DNA of 64,000 nt from Engelhardtia mirabilis (lineage in GTDB: Bacteria; Planctomycetota; UBA1135; GCA-002686595), in NCBI GenBank assembly GCA_007751255.1, contig CP036296.1, forward strand, positions 5,456,001 through 5,520,000. Reading direction: 5' to 3'. How positions within the stretch are numbered: the first letter of the stretch is position 1; the number at the start of each line of letters is the position of its first letter. The notes below the pieces were generated by a model. The model did no database searches. It was not told the DNA's origin and saw only the letters and a list, made by a program, of their open reading frames with translations. The position numbers were made by a program, and so were the translations under genes. Shown here in pieces: positions 57,192 to 64,000 of the stretch.

Positions 57192-57824
57192 TCAGTTGCG
57201 ACTGAAGGTCGTGATGTTGTCCTCGGGCGTCATGAAGCGCCCGTCGGGACCGGCCGAGATGAGCTGGTACTTGTTGTGCTGGAAGTAGCGCCGAGTGGTC
57301 TCGTTCTTGAACGCGCGAACCTCGTCGTCGAGCAGCTCGCCCGTCTCCTGGTCTTCCACCGTGTAACGCTGGGGCCGCTCGTAGTCGCGGTTGTGGAAGT
57401 AGGCGATGGGGTTGCCCCACTGGTCGGCGACCTCGAACAACTGACGGTCGGGGAAATCGGTGAACTGCTTCTTGCTGGAGTCGGCGTCCAGGTTGACCAG
57501 CTCGTCGGGGTCCAAGTCACCGCCGCCCTCCCAGCCGTTCGACCACAGGGACGCAACCAGCGCTTCGATCCCAACGTTGACGGCGTTGGCGCCGCCGGCG
57601 CTCTCCGGCAGGGTGCTGGCCGGGTAGCCGCCGAACTCCCGTTCGTAGGCATCGATGGCGGCGCTGAGTTGGGTCATCGAGACCTTCGTCAAGCGCACCT
57701 TGGCACTCTCCTCCGCGCCGCCCAGGGCGGTCACGAGCAGGCCGATCAGGATCCCGAGGATCACCACCACTGCCATCAGCTCCAGAAGCGTGAAGCCGGC
57801 GCGGTCGATTGTCTTGGTTGCCAT
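57192..57824 (-). CDS. gspG: Major pseudopilin GspG
   Basis: The protein has 210 residues. MATKTIDRAG precedes FTLLELMAVVVILGILIGLL: type IV prepilin leader, cleavage after Gly10, Glu at mature position 5. The soluble part shows AIDAYEREFGGYPASTLPES, DQWGNPIAYFHN and LISAGPDGRFMTPEDNITTF, the last being the GspG calcium-loop type C-terminus. It is longer than the usual 145 because of an insertion after the first helix. It should form the shaft of the pseudopilus. It lies between the TPR-LamG gene (50 bp) and the GspH-like gene (10 bp). Confidence 0.88.
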   Translation of the reverse strand: MATKTIDRAGFTLLELMAVVVILGILIGLLVTALGGAEESAKVRLTKVSMTQLSAAIDAYEREFGGYPASTLPESAGGANAVNVGIEALVASLWSNGWEGGGDLDPDELVNLDADSSKKQFTDFPDRQLFEVADQWGNPIAYFHNRDYERPQRYTVEDQETGELLDDEVRAFKNETTRRYFQHNKYQLISAGPDGRFMTPEDNITTFSRN

Positions 57825-57874
57825 GGGTCGTGGGTTGCCCGCCCGGCCCCGCGCGACGCGGGGCCGGAGCCGGG

Positions 57875-60739
57875 TCAGGTTCCGTGGATGCGTACGATCT
57901 CGACGTCGTCCATCGAGACCTCGACCCGCCGACCGGTGTCGCCCTCGGCGAACAACCCGATCAAAAGGGGCGAGTTGCCGCGCGCCAGGTTGGTCATGGG
58001 CACGTCCTCGAGCACGGGGATGCCGTCCATGAAGATCGTCACCACGGTGTCGGCCCCTTCGCCGGAGCGCTCGATCCGCAGGCGCACCCACTGGTCGGCG
58101 GGGAAGGGAAAGTCCTGGGCCGAGAGGTCGCGCCAGTCCGTCTGGCTGATGCCGGGGACTTCGGTCTTGATCTGACCCACCCCGTCGCGCGAGCGCGCCA
58201 CGCCGGCGTAGGCCTGGACCCTGCGGCGCGCGCCCTCGCCCTGCTCGCGGGAGACGAAGATGCCAGCGCGCGCGTTGCTGTCGGCCGAGACCTTGATCGA
58301 AGCCTCGATGGCGATGAATTCGGAGGCCGCGTAGTCGCGGTAGAAGGTGGCCTCGCCGCTGGGGGTCTTGAAGTTGCCCGAGAGCACCAGCGTCCCGCCG
58401 CGCAGGGCCGCGGTCGGACCGGCGGACTCCTTGCGGCGCCAGCCGTTGCCCACGGTCGAGTACTCGAAGCCGTCGCTCCACACGTCCTTGGCCACGTGCT
58501 CGGCCAGGGCCGCCAGACGCTCGCGGGACCAGACCCGCACCGGGTCGTCCTCGGGCCGCGCGCGCAGGGCGTCGTCGATCGAGCGCAGTTGGATCAGCGC
58601 CTCCTCCACGTCGCCCAGGCGGTAGATCGTCCAGGCCCGGCCGCCCAGGGCCACGGGATCGGAGGGCGAGGCCGCGAGCGCGGCGTTGAAGGTGTCGCGC
58701 GCCCGCAGGAAGGCGCCCAGCTCGAGCAGGTTGATTCCGCGCAGGCCGAGCACGTCGGCCCGCGGATCGGCACCCAGGTGCGCCACGTCGGCCCCGAGAG
58801 CCACCCGCGCCAGACGCTCGTCAGCCAGCAGCATGGCGCGCTCGAAGTAGAGCTCGGCCGCGCCCGTGTTGCCCTCGCGCCAGTCGGCGATGCCCAGGCC
58901 CACCAGGGCGTCCTCGAGGTCCGACTCCAGCTCGAGCGCGCGCCGGAAGGTCGCCGCGGCCTCGAGGGTGTCGAAGCGCTCGAGCAACAGGCGCCCGCGC
59001 TGGTAAAGGGCCCAGACGTTCTCCGGGTCGGCCGACAGGGCCATCTCCGCGAAGTTCAGGGACTCGTCCCGATCCCCGGCGCGCTCGGCCACCCAGGACA
59101 GGGCGCAGCTCGCTTCGGCCACCCGCAGGGGATCCGCCTCGAGCGCCGCCGCCAGGTCACCCAAGGCCCGCTCCAGGTCGCCAGCCTCGGCCGCCAGCAG
59201 GCCACCAGCGAGGAGCAGATCGAAACCCAGGCTCTCGAAGCCCTCGGCCAGGTTCGCGTCGCCGTCCAGCAGCCAATCGGGCAGGGACAGGCGCGCCTCG
59301 TCGTTGCCGAGTAGGGCGCAGGAGGCCAAGCCGGCCAGGGCCTCCTGGGACTCTGGATCCGCACGCCAGGCGTCGCCGTAGACCTCGGTCGCCGTGGACA
59401 CCTCACCCAGGGCCACCAGCACCGCCCCGTAGTCCAGGCGCACGCGCAGGCGCTCGCTGGCCAGGCGTGGGTCCTGGGGCAGGCGGGTGAATGCGTTGGC
59501 CAAGGCTTCGCGGGCTCCGACCAGGTCGCCGCGCTCGAGCAGGAACGAGCCCAGGGCCGCGTGGCCGAGCCACGAGCCGCGTTCGACCGCGACGGCGCTA
59601 CGCAGGCGCGCCTCGGCCTCGTCGAACAGGCGGAAGCGAGCCTCGAGCCGTGCCAGACCCACGCGAACTTCCGCACGGTGGCCAAAGCGCTCCATCAGGG
59701 CCTCGTACTGTTCGAAGGCGCGCTCGAACTCGAAGCCCGCCTCGAAGACACGCGCCAGGCCCAGGCCGGCCCGCGGATCCTCGGTCAGGAACCCGGCGAG
59801 CCGCGTGTAGACGTCCTCGGCCATCTCGAGCGCGCCGTCGACCTCGAGCCGCAGGTCGATGCAGTCCGCGCCCAGGGCCAGCATCGGCTCGACCGACGCG
59901 GGCGTGGGCTGTTCGGGTAGGTCGTGGAAGCGCTGGTGCAGGTCGTTGGTGTCGTTGCGCGCCAGCTGGAAGTCGGTCAGGCGCTCGCGCTCGTACTCGA
60001 TCGGCGGCGACCCGGGGAAACGCGGCACGCCGCGGTCGGCCTCGTACTCGACGAACTGGATCGGCTCTGAACGGCGATCGGCGTCGCGCAAACCGTAGGG
60101 GTACTCGTTCTCGATGCGCCCGAACTGCAGGTCCGCGCCCCCGTCGCGTCGGATCCAGTCGTAGAGCGACATGTAGGTCTGCTCCCGCAGACGGCGCTCC
60201 TCGGCATCGAGGAACTGGCTCTCGATCTTCTCGACCACGCCCTTGCCGGGCACGTCGAGGTAGCCGAGCTGGGCCAGCTGACCCAAGGTCTCGTCGTCCA
60301 GGTCCCCGCCGAAGGAGGACTCACCGAACCCGCCACTGAACCCGTCGGGCTCGAACTCGTCGACGGAGACGTCGAACAGCCCCTCGACCTCGGTCACCAC
60401 CGGGTAGGTCGGCAACAGGCGCGAATAGACCCTCGGCGAAGGCCCCACTGGACCGGCCGGAGCCAGGGCACGCAGGGGCGGCAGCGGCGGCGGCTGGAAG
60501 CCGAGGGGATCCAAGGGTCGCGTGTCGCGCGGCGGCGAGAAGAGAGCGCGACGGAGGTCGTCCGCACCCCGCGCCAGGGAGGCGGAGGCCACGTCCGGCG
60601 ACGTGAAACGCACCAGGTCGGGCGCTTCTGCGCCCCTGTCCCTCGAAGGGCGCGGCGGCGCATCCCGGGTCAGCACCAGGGCCCCGACGAGCGCGAGCGC
60701 GACACCGAAGACGATTTGCTCTTGGCGAATTTCGGCCAT
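57875..60739 (-). CDS. Membrane-anchored TPR protein with C-terminal LamG-like domain
   Basis: The protein has 954 residues. One N-terminal helix (QIVFGVALALVGALVLT, about 8-24) anchors it. A Pro-rich and then acidic region covers about 30-270. TPR-type repeats run from about 300 to 740, for example ADPENVWALYQRGRLLLERF and LEDALVGLGIADWREGN. The final 190 residues form a jelly-roll/LamG-like domain: GGTLVLSGNFKTPSGEATFY, ADQWVRLRIERSGEGADTVV, VEVSMDDVEIVRIHG. This last part resembles domains that follow glycan-related or DUF1080-type proteins. It lies between the PilO-like and GspG genes, so it is probably a structural or scaffold part of the same machine. Confidence 0.7.
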   Translation of the reverse strand: MAEIRQEQIVFGVALALVGALVLTRDAPPRPSRDRGAEAPDLVRFTSPDVASASLARGADDLRRALFSPPRDTRPLDPLGFQPPPLPPLRALAPAGPVGPSPRVYSRLLPTYPVVTEVEGLFDVSVDEFEPDGFSGGFGESSFGGDLDDETLGQLAQLGYLDVPGKGVVEKIESQFLDAEERRLREQTYMSLYDWIRRDGGADLQFGRIENEYPYGLRDADRRSEPIQFVEYEADRGVPRFPGSPPIEYERERLTDFQLARNDTNDLHQRFHDLPEQPTPASVEPMLALGADCIDLRLEVDGALEMAEDVYTRLAGFLTEDPRAGLGLARVFEAGFEFERAFEQYEALMERFGHRAEVRVGLARLEARFRLFDEAEARLRSAVAVERGSWLGHAALGSFLLERGDLVGAREALANAFTRLPQDPRLASERLRVRLDYGAVLVALGEVSTATEVYGDAWRADPESQEALAGLASCALLGNDEARLSLPDWLLDGDANLAEGFESLGFDLLLAGGLLAAEAGDLERALGDLAAALEADPLRVAEASCALSWVAERAGDRDESLNFAEMALSADPENVWALYQRGRLLLERFDTLEAAATFRRALELESDLEDALVGLGIADWREGNTGAAELYFERAMLLADERLARVALGADVAHLGADPRADVLGLRGINLLELGAFLRARDTFNAALAASPSDPVALGGRAWTIYRLGDVEEALIQLRSIDDALRARPEDDPVRVWSRERLAALAEHVAKDVWSDGFEYSTVGNGWRRKESAGPTAALRGGTLVLSGNFKTPSGEATFYRDYAASEFIAIEASIKVSADSNARAGIFVSREQGEGARRRVQAYAGVARSRDGVGQIKTEVPGISQTDWRDLSAQDFPFPADQWVRLRIERSGEGADTVVTIFMDGIPVLEDVPMTNLARGNSPLLIGLFAEGDTGRRVEVSMDDVEIVRIHGT

Positions 60740-60742
60740 GGT

Positions 60743-61516
60743 TCAGCCCTCCCCGCGATCGGCGGTGTCGATGACCACGCGCGGCACCAGGTAGGTCACC
60801 TGGGCGCGGCACTGGTCCGAAGTGCCGCGCAGCGGCTCCATCTCGATCTCGTCCAGGACCAGCGCACGCCCCGTGCCGCTGCCGGCGTCTTCGAGCACCC
60901 GCAGCACGGCCAGGTCGTTCCCGCGCAGGTCGAACTGGACTCGCGTGCGCTCGATCGCCCCCGCGCCGTCCTTCGAACCCAGGCGCGGGTCGAGTCGGAT
61001 GCGGACGTTGCGGACTTCGCCGACGCCCTCCTCGATGGCCCGCGACAGGACCCGCTCGACCAGGTCCAGCCCGTCCAGGTAGCGCTCCAGCTCGTCCTCG
61101 CGCGTGGGCGAGATCTCGGGCAGGCCGAAGCTCGGATCGAGCTCGACGTTGGCGCGACCCGCCGCCGGCAGCAGCTCGCCGCGCACGCGCGCCACCGCGT
61201 TGAGGTAGCGCTCGGGCGTGGTGGGCTCGTTCGGGTCGCGGAACTCGGGCCGGCCGCTGAAGCGCACGGCCGCGCTGAGCTGCTCGACCGCCCCGCGCAG
61301 GGCCTCGTTGTCCTCGCGTGCCAGGTCGCGATCCGCGGGAGAGTAGGCGGGCGCGCTGAGCTTGGCCTGCTGGCTCTTGCGCGAGGTCTGCGCCCGCTTC
61401 ACGTCGGCGCCGACCGTCTTGGACACGATGGCCAAGCCGATCAGGAACGCCACCAGGCCGGCGGCCACCTGACCGACGAAGCCCTTGTTTTCCTGCCAGT
61501 AGTCGTCGAAGTCCAT
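60743..61516 (-). CDS. PilO/GspM-like assembly platform protein
   Basis: The protein has 257 residues. A short cytoplasmic start (MDFDDYWQENKGF) precedes one helix (VGQVAAGLVAFLIGLAIVSK). A helical stalk and a ferredoxin-like periplasmic domain follow (VRNVRIRLDPRLG, TRVQFDLRGNDLAVLRVLED, YLVPRVVIDT). Topology and position directly after the PilM-PilN fusion fit PilO or GspM. Sequence identity to known PilO is not obvious to me, so the call leans on context. Spacing is 9 bp from the upstream gene and 3 bp to the downstream one. Confidence 0.6.
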   Translation of the reverse strand: MDFDDYWQENKGFVGQVAAGLVAFLIGLAIVSKTVGADVKRAQTSRKSQQAKLSAPAYSPADRDLAREDNEALRGAVEQLSAAVRFSGRPEFRDPNEPTTPERYLNAVARVRGELLPAAGRANVELDPSFGLPEISPTREDELERYLDGLDLVERVLSRAIEEGVGEVRNVRIRLDPRLGSKDGAGAIERTRVQFDLRGNDLAVLRVLEDAGSGTGRALVLDEIEMEPLRGTSDQCRAQVTYLVPRVVIDTADRGEG

Positions 61517-61525
61517 GGGATCAGC

Positions 61526-63184
61526 TCACCCGCCCTGGACGTTCTCGTCGTCGGGCTCGGTCGTGGCGTCGTCTTCGCGCTCGGCGAGCAGCGAGAGGGT
61601 CAGGTTGAAGCGGCGCTGATCGGGCGACAGGCCACCGCGCACGACAGCCGTGGGAAAGCCCACCTGGAGCGCGCCGAGCAGGCGCTGGAAGCGCGCCGTG
61701 TTGGGCTCGACGCCCTCCTCGGCCCGGCCCTCGATCGAGAGCACCGGGATCTTCTCGCCGCGGTCCGCGCCGAACTCCTCGTCGGTGGCGAAGGTGCTGG
61801 TCAGGTCCGTGATCCAGAAGCCATCGGGCAGGTGCCGGTCAAGCAGCCGCAGGGTGCGCGCCAACTGGGTACCTGAGGCGGCCATGCCGTAGAGCTCCCC
61901 GGCAACCGCCGCCAGCTCCTCGTTCTCGGCCATCAACTGCTCGGTCTCGCTGTTGACCCGCTCGCGGCTGCGAACCTGGGTCGACAGACGACTGATCTGC
62001 CCGCGCAGGTCGGTCAGCTCGGCTCGCTTCTCCACCACGGACCAGCCGATGTAGGCCAGGCCCACCACGGCAGCGGCGATCAGGAACGCCTTGCGCCCGA
62101 GGAACTCGCGCTTGCGCTGCAGCGCGGCCGGGACGATCTCGACCGAGTAGGCCTCGGGATCGCTGCCGGCGTGGGCCAGGCCCAGGGCGACCACCGACTC
62201 CAGCTCGTGCGCCTCGAGCGCGCGCTGGGCCTCCGGCGACAGCTTCGAGACGTCCACGACGGTGAACGGCTCGAAGGGCGCGACCGGCACCGACATGGCG
62301 CTCGACAGGTAGCGGTCGAGGCCCTTGAGCCGCGCACCCCCGCCGCAGATGAAGACCCGGTCCAGCTTGAGCGACGAAATCTTCACCTGGCTCTTGGCGA
62401 AGGCCAGGGTCGACTGAAGCAGGCCCAGGATCTGCCCGGCGGGCGCGAGCCCGGCGCGCGAGACCTTCTCCGCCGTCGAGTCCAGGTAGCGCGCGCCCGG
62501 CGTCAGGTCGACGGACTCCTGCTTGATCTTCTCGGCCCGCGCGGCGTCGCAGTTCAGACGGCTCGCGATGGCGTCGTCGAACAACTTCGAGCCGCCCGAG
62601 AGGTTGCGCGCGAAGACCAGGTCCGCGCCGCGCACCAGCACGACGTCGGTGTTCTCGTGGCCGATGTTCGCGAGCAGCACCGTGTCGTCCATGACCACGC
62701 CGAAGCGCAGCCAGGCGTTGTAGAGCGCCACCGCGTTGGGAGTGAAGGCGTCGAGCCTGCCGCCGACCGCGGCCAGGCCCTCCTCGTGGGCCTCGAGCAG
62801 GCTCTCCCGCGCCATCGCCAGGAGGACCACGTCCTCGCCCTCGATCTCGGGCATCTCCGGCAGGACGTTGAAGTCCGCCGCGACCTGGGCGTCGGAGGAG
62901 CCGCCGACCTCCTCCACCTCGAAGCGCATCAGCTTGCGAAGTTGCCAGTCCGCCAGGCGCGGGACGCGGCTGTAGCGCAGGTTGACCTCGCGGCCGGTGA
63001 TGCCGACGCGGGCGCCGGTGGGCTTGAAGTCGGGCGCGGCCTGCTCCCAGGCACTGGCGACGTCGTCGGACCGATGGGTGCCGAAGGCGTAGTCGGTCGC
63101 CACGAAGGTGTTCCCCTTGGCGTGGCCGCGGAGGAACACCGCCGAGCGGTGGCCGATGTCGACGCCGGTCGAGGTGCGGGGCAT
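61526..63184 (-). CDS. PilM-PilN fusion (GspL-like) assembly platform protein
   Basis: The protein has 552 residues. The N-terminal 360 are an actin-like PilM domain: TGVDIGHRSAVFLRG, LLANIGHENTDVVLVRGADL, FARNLSGGSKLFDDAI, VFICGGGARLKGLDRYLSSA and VVALGLAHAG. A membrane helix (FLIAAAVVGLAYIGWSVV, about 367-384) follows, then a coiled coil. The PilN-like periplasmic domain comes last (LRLLDRHLPDGFWITDLTST, LLGALQVGFPTAVVRGGLSP). The domain order equals that of GspL, which joins the same functions in type II secretion. ATG 63184 begins directly at the actin fold. A 207-bp gap separates it from the next gene upstream. Confidence 0.82.
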   Translation of the reverse strand: MPRTSTGVDIGHRSAVFLRGHAKGNTFVATDYAFGTHRSDDVASAWEQAAPDFKPTGARVGITGREVNLRYSRVPRLADWQLRKLMRFEVEEVGGSSDAQVAADFNVLPEMPEIEGEDVVLLAMARESLLEAHEEGLAAVGGRLDAFTPNAVALYNAWLRFGVVMDDTVLLANIGHENTDVVLVRGADLVFARNLSGGSKLFDDAIASRLNCDAARAEKIKQESVDLTPGARYLDSTAEKVSRAGLAPAGQILGLLQSTLAFAKSQVKISSLKLDRVFICGGGARLKGLDRYLSSAMSVPVAPFEPFTVVDVSKLSPEAQRALEAHELESVVALGLAHAGSDPEAYSVEIVPAALQRKREFLGRKAFLIAAAVVGLAYIGWSVVEKRAELTDLRGQISRLSTQVRSRERVNSETEQLMAENEELAAVAGELYGMAASGTQLARTLRLLDRHLPDGFWITDLTSTFATDEEFGADRGEKIPVLSIEGRAEEGVEPNTARFQRLLGALQVGFPTAVVRGGLSPDQRRFNLTLSLLAEREDDATTEPDDENVQGG

Positions 63185-63391
63185 GGTCGGTTGGATGGGT
63201 GTGGTGGCGCCGTGGGGCGGCAGGGGGCGAGTCGGCGGGGAGGATGTCCGGCGCCCTGCTCGGGTCTGGTGTTGCGCTCGGGCTGGGTTCCAGTCCGGGC
63301 CTGCGGGTCAGTCCCGCGCGGCGGGTGCGGTCACCCGTGCGGCGGGAAGGTGGGGATCGGGGGCCGTGGCGTCGCGCATGGGGTCCATCCC

Positions 63392-64000
63392 TCAGCCGTC
63401 GACGGCGTCGCGCACGCGGGCCGCGAGCTTCTCGAACTCGTGGCGCTCGAGCCAGCCGAGGATCGCCCGCTGACGCTCGGGCTCGCTTCCGGCGGCGGTC
63501 TCGAGGGCCGTGCGCTCGGCGCGGATTGCCGTCAGGAGGGCGTCGGCGCGCTCGAAGACCTCGCTCGCCTCGCGTCCTTCGCTGGGCCGATAGCGATCGG
63601 CCACGGCGCGGACGTCGCGTTCACAGCGCTCGTAGATGCCGGGCAGGGCGAAGAAGCGCGCGCGCTCGACCTCGTCGTCGACCGCTCGCAATTCTTCGAG
63701 TCCCTGGCCGATGATCTCGGCACGCGCCGCGTCGGCTTCGCGCACGAGACCCTGTTCGAAGGGGTAGTCGCGCAGCAGCTCGCCCCACAGGGCCAGCACG
63801 TCACCCAGTCGTCCGTCACGACCTGCGGCGCGAGCCCGCGTGGCGAGCTCGGTGGCGCCTTCGAGCTCGGCCTGGAAGGAGAGTTGCAGGGTGAAACCGC
63901 CGGCGCCGGCCAGGTCGATCTCGAGCCGCTGACGTCCGCCGCGCTCGCTCGCGCGCACGTCGACGGGTCGGTCGAACAGAAGGCGCGTGAGCTGCACGCC
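63392..64000 (-). CDS. Unrecognised protein, C-terminal part
   Basis: The frame runs off the right edge of the window; the C-terminal 202 residues are visible. A beta-strand start (VDVRASERGGRQRLEIDLAG, GGFTLQLSFQAELEG) is followed by an all-helical, Glu/Arg/Ala-rich part (LWGELLRDYPFEQGLVREAD and similar) that may be coiled coil or TPR-like. A GTG at 63997 could be a start, but the strand pattern suggests more protein upstream. It precedes the pilM-pilN gene by 207 bp and points the same way. Confidence 0.6.
   Translation of the reverse strand, partial: GVQLTRLLFDRPVDVRASERGGRQRLEIDLAGAGGFTLQLSFQAELEGATELATRARAAGRDGRLGDVLALWGELLRDYPFEQGLVREADAARAEIIGQGLEELRAVDDEVERARFFALPGIYERCERDVRAVADRYRPSEGREASEVFERADALLTAIRAERTALETAAGSEPERQRAILGWLERHEFEKLAARVRDAVDG

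Overview
The window is very GC-rich, densely coding DNA from a Gram-negative-type bacterium. I infer Planctomycetota or a close relative. The evidence is a large secreted protein (16141-18780) with a C-terminal lectin-like domain of the kind common in that phylum, many LamG/concanavalin-like domains, a pseudopilin operon with oversized pseudopilins, YfhO-type membrane proteins, and start codons often preceded by weak or no Shine-Dalgarno sequence. No rRNA, tRNA, CRISPR array, transposase or phage gene was seen.

Layout. 1-67: start of a leftward moeA-like gene. 229-740: relic of a beta-helix surface protein, then about 850 bp without a credible gene. 1596-10161: efflux operon with one lipoprotein adaptor and two tandem RND pumps. 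10173-10307: a 63-bp inverted repeat. 10319-13192: ZIP metal transporter, then ribH-nusB-ftsY. 13477-19999: O-antigen-ligase-like protein, secreted repeat protein, sarcosine-oxidase-like flavoenzyme. 20007-20044: perfect 38-bp palindrome sharing a 13-mer with the first inverted repeat. 20056-20466: small SnoaL/DUF4440-like gene. 20643-29050: a compact arginine operon argR-C-B-D-F-G-H-J, with two candidate ARG boxes at its head and a perfect hairpin at its end. 29181-30332: lipoprotein with serpin-like segments, converging on a YfhO-like protein (30299-33307). 33899-41888: glycan-assembly region with two GT2 glycosyltransferases, an OmpR-type regulator plus histidine kinase, a UDP-galactopyranose-mutase-like flavoprotein and two methyltransferases. 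42058-42597: small bPH-like membrane protein. 42715-44604: PpiD/SurA-like chaperone.

45234-64000 is almost certainly one long leftward transcription unit. In transcription order it encodes a partial unknown protein, a PilM-PilN fusion, a PilO/GspM-like protein, a TPR-LamG protein, GspG, a GspH-like pseudopilin with a LamG domain, a 1795-residue GspK-like protein, GspJ-like and GspI-like pseudopilins, a CxxC zinc-ribbon protein, a parvulin-like lipoprotein and ScpB with a long acidic extension. Gene spacing is very short, with several 4-bp stop/start overlaps. The set resembles the assembly platform and minor pseudopilus of a type II secretion or type IV pilus machine. Its pseudopilins carry large ligand-binding-type domains. 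The ATPase, inner-membrane GspF, secretin and prepilin peptidase are not in the window.

The most interesting items are the LamG-bearing pseudopilus operon, a repeat motif shared between its GspK- and GspJ-like proteins, the serpin-like lipoprotein, and the pair of related palindromes.
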